Assembly: GCA_003219345.1 (NCBI GenBank)
Contig: QHOP01000239.1
Span: 1 to 11,771 of the forward strand
DNA: 11,771 nucleotides
From: Verrucomicrobiota bacterium
GTDB lineage: Bacteria; Verrucomicrobiota; Verrucomicrobiia; Limisphaerales; AV2
Direction: 5' to 3'
How positions within the stretch are numbered: position 1 is the stretch's first letter; every line of letters begins with the position of its first letter. This document shows positions 1 through 7,761 of this stretch, piece after piece. The translations under genes and the position numbers were made by a program. The notes beneath the pieces are model-generated. The model was not told the origin of the DNA and searched no databases. It worked only from the letters and a program-made list of their open reading frames with translations.

Positions 1-14
1 CGATTTAACTAACC

Positions 15-2462
15 ATGAATGATTTGAAATTCGCCTTCCGCCAGTTGCTGAAGAACCCGGGTTTCACCGCCGTGGCCGTCTTGTCTCTCAGCCTGGGCAT
101 TGCCGCCAACACAACGATTTTTGGCTTTGTCAACGCACTGTTGCTTCGTCCGCCACCTGTCGAGGCGCCGGCCGAACTCTGGCAGGTGTGGTGGCAACAA
201 CCCAAAGCCGGTTCTCCCTTCGAGCGGTATCGAGGATTGAGTTATCCAGGCTACGCTTATTTGCGAGACCAGAACCAATCATTTGTGTCCTTAGCCGCCT
301 TCGACCCGGAAACGCCCTTCGTCAGTTGGAATCGCGAGGGGGTCGGCCAATCCATTCAATGCCAGTTCGTGTCCGGGAATTTTTTCGCCGTTTGCGGGGT
401 CGAGATGCTTTTGGGACGAGCGTTCACCCCCGCGGAGGATCGTCATCCAGGCGCTGTCCCCGTGGCGGTTATCAGTGAGCGATTTTGGAAAAACAGTCTT
501 GGAAGTAATCCACAGGCGGTCGGAAGGACGCTCACGATCAATGGGGTCGATTTGACGATCATCGGCGTGGCTCCCAACAGATTCACGGGTTTGGTGGCGG
601 GACTCGCTCCGGACCTGTGGGCGCCGTTCATGATGGCGCCGACGGTGTTGCACGATCCGGAATGGCACACGCGCACTGGCGCGTTCTCGCACTTCGGAGC
701 AGGCCGGCTCAAACCGGGCGTCAGCGCGAAGCAGGCGGAGGCGGAATTGACGGCCTTGACGCGCCAGTTCGAGGAACTGGACTCCAAGCAAAACCGCGGC
801 CTCGCGGCGGCGGTTTTCCCGACGACGATGGTGCCGGTGCCGTTCAGAGGTTTTGTGAGGGCGTTTACCGGCGTGTTCATGGGCGCTGTGTTCATGGTGC
901 TGCTCATCGCCTGTGCCAATGCGGCCAATCTGATGCTCGCGCGCGCTGTCGCGCGCCGGCGCGAAATGGCGGTGCGAAGTTCCATCGGCGCTTCGCGGGC
1001 GCGACTGATGCGACAACTTTTGACCGAAAGTGTGCTGCTTGCGCTGCTGGGCGGCGGCGTGGGTGTGCTGCTGACGTATTGGTTCGTGCCAGTGCTGATG
1101 CGCCTCACACCGCCGACGTTGCCGATTCGACCCGAGGTCGGACTGGACGTTCGCGTTTTCGCTTTCACTGCGTTGGTTTCATTGTTCACCGGAATTGTGT
1201 TCGGTCTGGCGCCCGCATGGCAGGGCACGAACGTGAATCTTGCCTCTGCTTTGAAGGATGAGTCCCCTGCCGCCGGTCCCAAGCGATCGCGTTTTGCCAG
1301 TGCGCTTATCGTCGGGCAAGTCGCCGTTTGCCTTGTCCTCTTGATCAGCGGGGCGCTGTGCTTGCGCAGTCTGTTCAACGCCCAGAGCGTCAACCTGGGC
1401 TTCCAAGTGCAGAACCGTGTAACCGCCGAAGTGAATCTGAAAGACTACGGTTATTCGATCGAGCAGATCGAGCAATTCAACGAAAGATTCCTCGAACGCG
1501 TGGCGGCCTTGCCGGGCGTGCAATCGGTCTGCTTTGCCAACTATCTGCCGCTCGACACGAGATATCTCGGAATTTCGTTCAACGTGGAAGGGCGTGAATC
1601 TCCGCCCGATCCAAACGGTTTTCCGTTTCAGACGTTCGATGTGGGCCCGGGCTACTTTGCAACTCTGGGAACCACGCTGTTGAAGGGCCGCGAGTTCGAC
1701 TCTCGCGACCGGAAAGGTCTTCCGCAGGTGGCAGTCATCAAGCGGGCCCTGGCGGAACAATTCTGGCCCGGCCAGGCTGCGGTGGGGCGCCACCTGTTCG
1801 AGGGAAAGCCAGGCGAGGGGGACACCTATGAAATCATCGGCGTGGTGGAAAACGGAAAGTATCGTACCCTCGGTGAGAATCCGCATCCCGTGGTGTTCCG
1901 CTGCCGGCTTCAGCACCCCGGCCCGCGCTCCACGTTCGTGGCGCATGTGCGCGGTAATGCCCGGACCGTCCTTGCGGCCCTGCCGAGCGCGCAACAGGAA
2001 ATTGACTCGCGGCTGTCGTTCTCGCGGCTGGGAACCCTGGAACAGCATCTGTCACTGGCCCTCTTTCCCACCCGAACGAGCGGACTGTTGTTCAGCGTGT
2101 TCGGCGCGGCTGCGTTGCTCCTGGCGGTGTCCGGGTTGTTCGGCGTGATCGCCTACTCTGTCTCCCAGCGTACCCGCGAGATCGGCATCCGCATCGCGTT
2201 GGGTGCGAGTCGCCGCACCGTGATCCGAATGGTTCTGAGGCGGGGGATGACACTGGCCTGTGCGGGTATCGGGCTGGGACTGACCGGCGCTTTCACACTG
2301 ACTCGACTCATACGCAGCCTGCTCTTCGGCGTTGGCTCCACTGATCCCATGACGTTTGTTGCGATTCCGGTCTTACTGGCGGTCGTGGCGCTGTTCGCCT
2401 CCTGGCTGCCGGCACGCCGCGCGTCCAAGGTCGATCCGATGGAGGCGCTGAGATACGAATGA
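15..2462 (+). CDS. ADOP-family ABC transporter permease 1 (double MacB_PCD/FtsX), intact
   Basis: Inner-membrane permease of the MacB/FtsX superfamily, 815 residues, with the duplicated architecture of ADOP proteins. Seen: helix 1 at about residues 17-43, just after the family start MNDLKFAFRQLLKNPG; a first periplasmic domain of about 240 residues (GVEMLLGRAF near 130, GRLKPG near 233); helices at about 283-305, 340-365, 382-402 and 429-452; a second periplasmic domain of about 240 residues; then helices at about 691-715, 743-765 and 781-803. Both FtsX-type cytoplasmic motifs are present: REMAVRSSIGAS after helix 2 and REIGIRIALGAS after helix 6. The end is KVDPMEALRYE. This is the only full-length copy whose first periplasmic domain shows no gap, so it serves as the reference for copies 2-4. 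The ATG follows AACTAACC with no Shine-Dalgarno match. ADOP proteins need a separate ATPase; the one at 10216 is a candidate. Substrate unknown. Confidence 0.93.
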   Translation: MNDLKFAFRQLLKNPGFTAVAVLSLSLGIAANTTIFGFVNALLLRPPPVEAPAELWQVWWQQPKAGSPFERYRGLSYPGYAYLRDQNQSFVSLAAFDPETPFVSWNREGVGQSIQCQFVSGNFFAVCGVEMLLGRAFTPAEDRHPGAVPVAVISERFWKNSLGSNPQAVGRTLTINGVDLTIIGVAPNRFTGLVAGLAPDLWAPFMMAPTVLHDPEWHTRTGAFSHFGAGRLKPGVSAKQAEAELTALTRQFEELDSKQNRGLAAAVFPTTMVPVPFRGFVRAFTGVFMGAVFMVLLIACANAANLMLARAVARRREMAVRSSIGASRARLMRQLLTESVLLALLGGGVGVLLTYWFVPVLMRLTPPTLPIRPEVGLDVRVFAFTALVSLFTGIVFGLAPAWQGTNVNLASALKDESPAAGPKRSRFASALIVGQVAVCLVLLISGALCLRSLFNAQSVNLGFQVQNRVTAEVNLKDYGYSIEQIEQFNERFLERVAALPGVQSVCFANYLPLDTRYLGISFNVEGRESPPDPNGFPFQTFDVGPGYFATLGTTLLKGREFDSRDRKGLPQVAVIKRALAEQFWPGQAAVGRHLFEGKPGEGDTYEIIGVVENGKYRTLGENPHPVVFRCRLQHPGPRSTFVAHVRGNARTVLAALPSAQQEIDSRLSFSRLGTLEQHLSLALFPTRTSGLLFSVFGAAALLLAVSGLFGVIAYSVSQRTREIGIRIALGASRRTVIRMVLRRGMTLACAGIGLGLTGAFTLTRLIRSLLFGVGSTDPMTFVAIPVLLAVVALFASWLPARRASKVDPMEALRYE

Positions 2463-2656
2463 AAACTCCAAATCCCAAAACCCAAAACCCAAATAAGCCC
2501 CAAATCTAAATCTCCAACCGGGAGCCTCCGCAGCGGCGTTTGGAACTTGATGCTTGGGATTTCTTTGGCGCTTGGGGTTTGGGGTTTGGGAATTTGGCCT
2601 GCAACTGACAAGGGACCACTGACCAAATCGTAAATCGTAAATCATAAATCGAAAAT
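2463..2656. repeat. Intergenic repeat cluster: C/G-rich inverted repeat, ACTGACC-type units and AAATCGT units
   Basis: This gap between permeases 1 and 2 consists of repeats. A CCCAAAA-type arm (2468-2505) pairs imperfectly with a GGGGTTT-type arm (2552-2596), a potential large hairpin just after the stop codon. The right arm has G-runs at 2556-2558, 2574-2577, 2581-2584 and 2588-2590, a possible G-quadruplex. Next comes a short ACTGACAAGGGACCACTGACC segment (2604-2623). The 7-bp unit AAATCGT is then repeated imperfectly about four times (2624-2654) up to the next ATG. The hairpin could end or stabilise the upstream transcript, but it has no clear T-tract. No promoter or RBS is recognised. 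A similar C/G-rich element follows permease 3. Confidence 0.75.
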
Positions 2657-4972
2657 ATGAACGACCTTCGCTACGCCTTCCGTCAATTGCTGAAGAACCC
2701 CGGCTTCACCGCCCTTCCTTACAAAGACCCTGGTCGGCTCGCGCAAGTCTTCTGGCAAAACGAGAAGACGCGTGAACAAAGCGTTTGGGTTTCTCCGCCG
2801 GATTTCGTTGACCTGAAGAATCAAAGCACGGCTTTTGAAGAGATCGCAGGCTGGCGGCCGTGGGACTTCATCGACCGGCAAGATGAGGAGCCGGTTCGGA
2901 TGAAAGGCGCCGCCATCAGCACCAATCTGTTTGCCGCGCTCGGCGTGCAGCCTTTCTTGGGGCGAACCTTTCTTCCTGAGGAAGCTCAAGCTACCAACAG
3001 CCAGGTTGTCATATTGAGTCATGGCTTTTGGCAACGGCGCTTTGGTTCAGACCCTGGAATCGTCGGTCAAATCGTCCGATTCAGCGATAACAGTTACATT
3101 GTCGTCGGGGTGACCGCGCCGGATTTCACATTCCCCACTGAACCAACACTGCAATTGGAGCCTGACTTATTCATTCCGCTTACTTGGTTTTCCGATGGGC
3201 GAGACAGCCGGAACTCGTTGTCGGTTCATGTGCTCGCGCGGTTGAAACCGGGGATTGGTCTTGAACAGGCCCAAGCCGAGGCAAGCACGATAGCTCTGCG
3301 GCTTGCGAAACAATACCCGGCGAGCAACACCGATCGCGGGATGCGTGTAATGCTTTTGCACGACTCACTCGTCGGACAAGCTCGTCCGGCGCTCCTCATC
3401 CTCTTTGGCGCTGTCAGTTTCGTGCTGTTAATCGCGTGCGCCAATGTCGCCAACCTGCTGCTGGCTCGCGCCGCTTCACGAGGACGAGAGATTGCCGTTC
3501 GATCTGCGCTCGGCGCAACCCGGTTCAGGCTGTTGTGCCAGTTTCTCACCGAAAGTCTTCTGTTGTGCGTTCTGGGGGCTGTCGCCGGGTTGCTGTTGGC
3601 GGGATGGGTCTTGAAGCTGGTGATTTCGATTCTGCCGCAAAATTTTCCGAGAATCGTGGAGATTCACGTTGATCCGTGGGTCCTGGGATTTACGGCGGCC
3701 ATCACGCTCCTGGCGGGTCTTGTCTTGGGGACGGTGCCGGCGTTACAGAGCGCAAAATCCGACTTGTCCAATTCGCTGATGAAGGGAGAATGGGGTTTAT
3801 TCGGCGGCTCTTCGCGATCCTGGTTCCGGAGCTTATTGGTAGTCGCGGAGGTTGCGCTGGCGCTGGTGCTATTGGTTGGCGCCGGCTTGCTGGTCAAAAG
3901 CTACTGGCTCGTGACTCACACCGACCTGGGTTTCAATCCGGAAAATGTCCTGTCCGTTGCGTGCTGGCCCGATCAATCCAAATACCCGAAGCGTGACGAT
4001 TACTACGCGGAGCTTTTTCAGCGCGTCCAACGGCTGCCCGGCGCGCAATCGTTTGCAGTAGTCGATTATTTGCCGCTTTTGGGCGGTGACACCAGCTACG
4101 ACTTCACGGTTGAGGGGCATCCCTCTCCCGAACGAGACAGGGATCAAATGGCCCACGTACGGGGCGTCAGTGCCGATTACTTCCGTGTCCTGCAAATCCC
4201 GGTGGCGAGAGGGCGGCCCTTCTCTGAAAACGACACGGGACAATCCGAACGGGTCGTCACGATCAATCAAGCCCTGGCGCGGCATTATTTCGGCGGCGAA
4301 GACCCGGTGGGCCACATCCTCAACCTGAACGGACCACGGAAAGTGGTGGGCGTCGTTGGTGACGTTAAACCAAACGGGTTTGAAAGCCTGGTCGTGCCGG
4401 AGATTTATGTTCCATTCAAGCAATGGTATCCCATCGGTCTGCAATTGATCGTTCGAACGGACGAACGCTCAAAAAACCTGGCGTCAAATCTTCGCGCGGA
4501 GATTCTGGCCATGAACCGCACTGATCCTGTCGCAGGCATACGGGCGCTCGAACAAATCCTGTCCGGACAGGTGGCGCCGCGCCGTTTCAACGCGATCCTT
4601 CTGGGTTCCTTCGCCGCGTTGGGACTGCTGATCGCCGTGGTGGGCATTTACGGTGTAATTTCCTATTCGGTGAGCCAACGAACTCACGAAATCGGTGTAC
4701 GCATGGCTTTGGGCGCTCAAAGCAGAGAAGTGATCAAGCTCGTCATCAAGCAAGGGATGACCCTTGCTCTCGCAGGCGTCGCGACTGGCTTGACGGGAGC
4801 CTTGGCCATCACTCGCGTCATGTCGAGTTTGCTCTACGGAGTGAAACCGACTGATGCGACGACTTACGGCGGCCTCTCGCTGCTTTTGGTCGTTGTTGCC
4901 TGCTTAGCCTGTCTGGTCCCCGCGCGCCGCGCCGCGAAAGTCGATCCGATGGAAGCGCTGCGATACGAATGA
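2657..4972 (+). CDS. ADOP-family ABC transporter permease 2, lacking transmembrane helix 1
   Basis: Open reading frame of 771 residues with the double MacB_PCD/FtsX layout. After MNDLRYAFRQLLKNPGFTA it jumps to LPYKDPGRL. In permeases 3 and 5, 27 residues (AVLTLALGIG... to ...LLRP) lie between these points, so an 81-bp in-frame deletion has removed helix 1 with the junction at 2713/2714. The rest is present: first periplasmic domain (VQPFLGRTFLPEE, FWQRRFGSDP, GVTAPDF), helices at about 245-270, 304-327, 342-363 and 393-413, a second periplasmic domain, and helices at about 648-670, 699-720 and 737-758. FtsX-type motifs are REIAVRSALGAT and HEIGVRMALGAQ. Without helix 1 the first periplasmic domain should not be exported normally, so function is doubtful although the frame is open. 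Its first 60 bases match permease 5 best. No Shine-Dalgarno is seen; the ATG abuts AAATCGAAAAT. Confidence 0.9.
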   Translation: MNDLRYAFRQLLKNPGFTALPYKDPGRLAQVFWQNEKTREQSVWVSPPDFVDLKNQSTAFEEIAGWRPWDFIDRQDEEPVRMKGAAISTNLFAALGVQPFLGRTFLPEEAQATNSQVVILSHGFWQRRFGSDPGIVGQIVRFSDNSYIVVGVTAPDFTFPTEPTLQLEPDLFIPLTWFSDGRDSRNSLSVHVLARLKPGIGLEQAQAEASTIALRLAKQYPASNTDRGMRVMLLHDSLVGQARPALLILFGAVSFVLLIACANVANLLLARAASRGREIAVRSALGATRFRLLCQFLTESLLLCVLGAVAGLLLAGWVLKLVISILPQNFPRIVEIHVDPWVLGFTAAITLLAGLVLGTVPALQSAKSDLSNSLMKGEWGLFGGSSRSWFRSLLVVAEVALALVLLVGAGLLVKSYWLVTHTDLGFNPENVLSVACWPDQSKYPKRDDYYAELFQRVQRLPGAQSFAVVDYLPLLGGDTSYDFTVEGHPSPERDRDQMAHVRGVSADYFRVLQIPVARGRPFSENDTGQSERVVTINQALARHYFGGEDPVGHILNLNGPRKVVGVVGDVKPNGFESLVVPEIYVPFKQWYPIGLQLIVRTDERSKNLASNLRAEILAMNRTDPVAGIRALEQILSGQVAPRRFNAILLGSFAALGLLIAVVGIYGVISYSVSQRTHEIGVRMALGAQSREVIKLVIKQGMTLALAGVATGLTGALAITRVMSSLLYGVKPTDATTYGGLSLLLVVVACLACLVPARRAAKVDPMEALRYE

Positions 4973-5178
4973 CCCGAACTCGGAACGCGGAGCGCGGAAT
5001 GCGGAATAAAAGAACAAATGACAACGGACAACAGACCACTGACCACGGACAACTGACTACTGATCAAATCGCAAATTGTTGAACCGTTGAATCGTTAAAA
5101 CGTGAAACCGAATTGCCAGAGCTCTTTCGCCCCGTCCGCCGATTTAACGATTCAACCTTTTTAACGATTTAACGAACC
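4973..5178. repeat. Intergenic repeat cluster ending in the 118-bp GTTGAA/TTTAACG leader (copy A)
   Basis: This gap between permeases 2 and 3 holds three repeat types in order. A CGGAA/CGGAG-type purine-rich segment covers about 4977-5007. An ACTGACNACGGAC-type segment covers about 5019-5061. A 118-bp leader occupies 5061-5178. Within the leader, GTTGAACCGTTGAATCG (5078-5094) pairs with CGATTTAACGATTCAAC (5140-5156), giving 15 of 17 positions complementary, or 16 if a G-U pair is allowed. The right arm is followed by TTTTT (5158-5162), so it could act as a weak terminator or attenuator, though the stem is not GC-rich. The leader ends in TTTAACGAACC directly before the ATG. The copy at 7644-7761 differs at only three positions. 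Confidence 0.8.
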
Positions 5179-5616
5179 ATGAATGATTTGAGATTCGCCT
5201 TGCGCCAATTGCTGAAGAACCCCGGCTTCACCGCCGTGGCCGTGCTCACACTTGCGCTGGGCATCGGGGCTACGACCGCGATTTTCAGCGTCGTCTATGC
5301 CGTCGTGTTGCGCCCGCTGCCGTTCGCGGAGTCGGAGCGGCTCGTGGCGATCTGGACTCAGACGCCGCAGGTTAACAGGCTCCCGATGGCGGCGGCCAAC
5401 CATCGCGACTTGAAGGCGCAGAACACGGTGTTCGAGGACATCGCCATGTCGAGCCGCGTTGCCAACTACAATCTCACCGGCGATGGCGAACCCGAACGGC
5501 TCCTGGCGGCTCGCGTCGCCGCAAATTCTGGCAGCGGCGCTACGCGGGAGACCCGAAGATCATCGGGAAGACGATCCGGCTGGAGAACCTCGCCCATACC
5601 GTCGTGGGAGTCATGA
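5179..5616 (+). CDS. N-terminal fragment of ADOP permease 3
   Basis: 145-residue frame, of which only residues 1-116 are homologous to the family. It has helix 1 (about 17-43, AVLTLALGIGATTAIFSVV) and the first part of the periplasmic domain to LLAARVAAN. Residues 117-145 are out-of-frame sequence (SGSGATRETRR...) before the stop. By itself it would be a single-helix membrane anchor with a stub domain, unlikely to be functional. The ATG is preceded by the TTTAACGAACC end of the leader repeat, exactly as for permease 4, and has no Shine-Dalgarno. Confidence 0.6.
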   Translation: MNDLRFALRQLLKNPGFTAVAVLTLALGIGATTAIFSVVYAVVLRPLPFAESERLVAIWTQTPQVNRLPMAAANHRDLKAQNTVFEDIAMSSRVANYNLTGDGEPERLLAARVAANSGSGATRETRRSSGRRSGWRTSPIPSWES

Positions 5617-7472
5617 GCCCCGAGTTCCAGTATCCGACTCGAGGTGTTCAAATCTGGACGCCGCTGACGATCAACCCGGAGGACTTTCAGACCCGGACTG
5701 GCTTCGGCCATCTCACCGTGGCGCGTCTCAAACCGGGTGTCACCTTGGAACAAGCGCAGACCGAGGTGAGCCTCATCGCCACGCGCCTGGCGCAGCAGTA
5801 TCCCGAAAAGAACAAGGACGTGCGATTCAGTGTGACGCCCCTGCGCCGGGACATTGCCGGTGTCGCGCAAAAGCCGCTGATCGTGTTGCTGGGCTCGGCG
5901 CTGGGCCTGTTGCTCATTGGCTGCTGCAACCTGGTAAACCTGCTTTTGGCGCGCGCGCTAACCAGAAGTCGTGAAACCGCTGTTCGCTCGGCGTTGGGCG
6001 CAACTCGGTCTCGGCTCGTTCGTCAAGCCGCCGCGGAGTTGCTTCCGATTCTGGCGCTGGGTTCTTGCATTGGCGTGCTCGCCGCGAAGTTGGGCATCGA
6101 GTTCATGGTCCCCTGGCTGCCCGCTGCTTTGCCGAGGGTGGAGGAGATACAAGTGAACCTGCCCGTGCTGTGGTTCAGCGGCGCCATCCTGTTCATCACC
6201 GCTGCTCTGGTGCTGCTGTTGCCGGCGATGCAAGCGTTGCGCTTTGACCTGGTGGCAGGACTCCGCGAAGACTCACGAACTTCATCGGGAACAGCGGGCA
6301 AAGCGAGGATTCGCAACCTGCTCGTTGTGGGCCAGGTGGCGCTGACGGTCATACTGCTCGCCGGAGCGGGTTTGCTGATCCGAACGTTCGCCGCGCTCAA
6401 GGATGTGAATCCGGGCTTTCGTCCGCAGGGAGTCTTGAGCCTCCAACTGGCGATTTCGCGTAGTAAGTATGAGGGAGACGACAAGGTCGCTGGATTTTGC
6501 CAACGCATTTTGGAACAGGTGCACGCGTTGCCCTGGGTCGAGGCCGCTGGCATGGGCAACCGGCTTCCTCTCGGGGGACCTTCAGGACTGTCGTCCGTGT
6601 ATTTTGAGCGAGCCAATCAAGAACCTGGTTCGCTCGAAGCCACTGACGAAACAACCACCACGCCGGATTATTTCCGTGCGATGGGCATCCCGGTGCTCCA
6701 AGGACGATCGTTTACCGAACAGGACACGACGAATGCCCCTTTGGTCGTGGTGGTGGATGAACAGGTCGCCCATCTGGCCTGGCCTGGGGAGAGTCCCCTC
6801 GGCAAGCGCGTGCGCAGCAGTCCGAACAGTGCGTGGGCTGAGGTAGTGGGCGTGGTCGGACATATCCGCCACGAAAGCCTCGACCGCGATCAGCGTTTGC
6901 AGATCTATTGGAACTATCTCCAGCGCGCCAGAGTCGGCATGACGTTGGTGGTGCGCACGTCGGGTGACGCGCGGCTGTTGGTTGATCCCGTTCTCGGCGC
7001 GATCAAAGCCGTGGACCCGGATCAACCGGCGTATGCGGTGCGCACCATGACCGAAGTGCTGGATCAGTCTCTCGCCATGCGCTGGTTCAACACCGTGGTG
7101 GTGTCGCTCTTCGCCGGGGCTTCGCTCCTTCTCGCAATGGTCGGGATTTACGGAGTGATTGCCTGGACCGTCAGACAGCGCACTCGCGAGATTGGTGTTC
7201 GCATGGCGTTGGGCGCGCAACGGAACGCGGTGCTGGCCCTCGTGCTGCGGGGTGGTCTCCAGCTGGCAGGCGCGGGGATAGTGCTCGGTTTGATCGGAGC
7301 GATGGTGTTGTCGCGCCTTCTGCGCAGTTTGCTTTTTGGTGTCGGCCCTGCCGATCCACTCACTTTCGCTGCCGTCCCGGTGTTGCTCGTCTCCGCTGCT
7401 TTGCTCGCCTGCTGGCTCCCGGCGCGACGGGCGGTGAAAGTCGATCCGATGGAGGCGCTGCGCTATGAATGA
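5604..7472 (+). CDS. C-terminal fragment of ADOP permease 3 (seven helices, two FtsX modules)
   Basis: 622-residue frame from the first in-frame ATG (MSPEFQYPTRG). Homologous protein already begins at 5526 in this frame, so the ATG is an internal methionine of the original gene (VVGVMSPEF), not a natural start. Seen: the end of the first periplasmic domain (GHLTVARLKPG near residue 39), helices at about 92-118, 147-170, 188-209 and 239-259, a second periplasmic domain, and helices at about 498-521, 548-573 and 588-608. FtsX-type motifs are RETAVRSALGAT and REIGVRMALGAQ. It lacks helix 1 and half of the first periplasmic domain. An automatic caller would probably report it as a short ABC permease. 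Confidence 0.7.
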   Translation: MGVMSPEFQYPTRGVQIWTPLTINPEDFQTRTGFGHLTVARLKPGVTLEQAQTEVSLIATRLAQQYPEKNKDVRFSVTPLRRDIAGVAQKPLIVLLGSALGLLLIGCCNLVNLLLARALTRSRETAVRSALGATRSRLVRQAAAELLPILALGSCIGVLAAKLGIEFMVPWLPAALPRVEEIQVNLPVLWFSGAILFITAALVLLLPAMQALRFDLVAGLREDSRTSSGTAGKARIRNLLVVGQVALTVILLAGAGLLIRTFAALKDVNPGFRPQGVLSLQLAISRSKYEGDDKVAGFCQRILEQVHALPWVEAAGMGNRLPLGGPSGLSSVYFERANQEPGSLEATDETTTTPDYFRAMGIPVLQGRSFTEQDTTNAPLVVVVDEQVAHLAWPGESPLGKRVRSSPNSAWAEVVGVVGHIRHESLDRDQRLQIYWNYLQRARVGMTLVVRTSGDARLLVDPVLGAIKAVDPDQPAYAVRTMTEVLDQSLAMRWFNTVVVSLFAGASLLLAMVGIYGVIAWTVRQRTREIGVRMALGAQRNAVLALVLRGGLQLAGAGIVLGLIGAMVLSRLLRSLLFGVGPADPLTFAAVPVLLVSAALLACWLPARRAVKVDPMEALRYE

Positions 7473-7761
7473 AAAGTCCAAATCCCAAAACCCAAATCCC
7501 AAAGAAGCTCCAAGTTCCAAGCTCCAATATCGCGGTATCGAGGCGCCGTTTGGGGTTTGGAGCTTGGGATTTCTTTGGCGCTTGGGGTTTGGGCTTTGGG
7601 GATTTGCCCTGCAACTGACAACAGACCACTGATTACTGACAATTGATCAAATCGCAAATTGTTGAACCGTTGAATCGTTAAAACGTGAAACCGAATTGCC
7701 AAAGCTCTTTCGCCCAGTCCGCCGATTCAACGATTCAACCTTTTTAACGATTTAACGAACC
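7473..7761. repeat. Intergenic repeat cluster: C/G-rich hairpin plus 118-bp leader (copy B)
   Basis: This gap between permeases 3 and 4 starts with the C/G-rich element also found after permease 1. CCCAAA-type sequence (7478-7527) faces a GGGTTT-type arm (7551-7605). The inner part is a perfect 11-bp stem, CCAAGCTCCAA (7517-7527) with TTGGAGCTTGG (7557-7567), around a 29-nt loop. G-runs at 7566-7568, 7584-7587, 7591-7593 and 7598-7601 could form a quadruplex. An ACTGACAACAGACCACTG segment follows (about 7613-7640). The 118-bp leader at 7644-7761 has stem arms at 7661-7677 and 7723-7739 and ends TTTAACGAACC before the ATG. It matches 5061-5178 at 115 of 118 positions without gaps. Confidence 0.8.

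Larger units (their letters stand above)
5179..7472 (+). pseudogene. ADOP-family ABC transporter permease 3, broken by a frameshifting deletion
   Basis: Together, two overlapping frames encode one permease of about 764 residues, with the family start MNDLRFALRQLLKNPGF and finish KVDPMEALRYE. Frame 1 runs through NLTGDGEPERLLAARVAAN (to 5526) and then reads nonsense to a stop at 5616. The homologous protein resumes in another frame at FWQRRYAGDPKIIGKTIRLE from base 5526. Permease 5 has 102 bases between the matching Asn and Trp codons; here there are 2, so about 100 bp (3n+1) are missing. The lost part is the family block FF.VLGV.P.LGRTF...ED. An ancestral AATTTC...TTCTGG would give a short microhomology at the joint, but that is inference. 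The remaining helices and FtsX motifs are intact, suggesting recent damage or an assembly error. Confidence 0.85.

Noticed and set aside
443..1393. 316-codon minus-strand frame antisense to permease 1
   Set aside because: Shadow of the FtsX region of an intact gene; low-complexity Ser/Thr/Arg/Pro composition and no motif.
2463..2656. Insertion sequence or MITE with target-site duplication in the gap
   Set aside because: The inverted arms are imperfect and made of simple CCCAAA-type units; no transposase and no clear flanking duplication can be seen, so it is listed only as a repeat.
5158..5162. Rho-independent terminator at the end of the leader stem (TTTTT)
   Set aside because: The stem is only moderately GC and has a loop of about 45 nt, and the site lies about 20 bases before a start codon; too weak to call, mentioned only as a possibility.
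5500..5620. Programmed ribosomal frameshift joining the two parts of permease 3
   Set aside because: There is no classical slippery heptamer and downstream structure at the joint, and about 33 family residues are absent, which a frameshift alone cannot explain.
6582..7520. 312-codon minus-strand frame antisense to permease 3
   Set aside because: Fully overlaps a clear permease C-terminal half, is rich in Arg/His/Gln as expected for a shadow frame, and shows no recognised motif.
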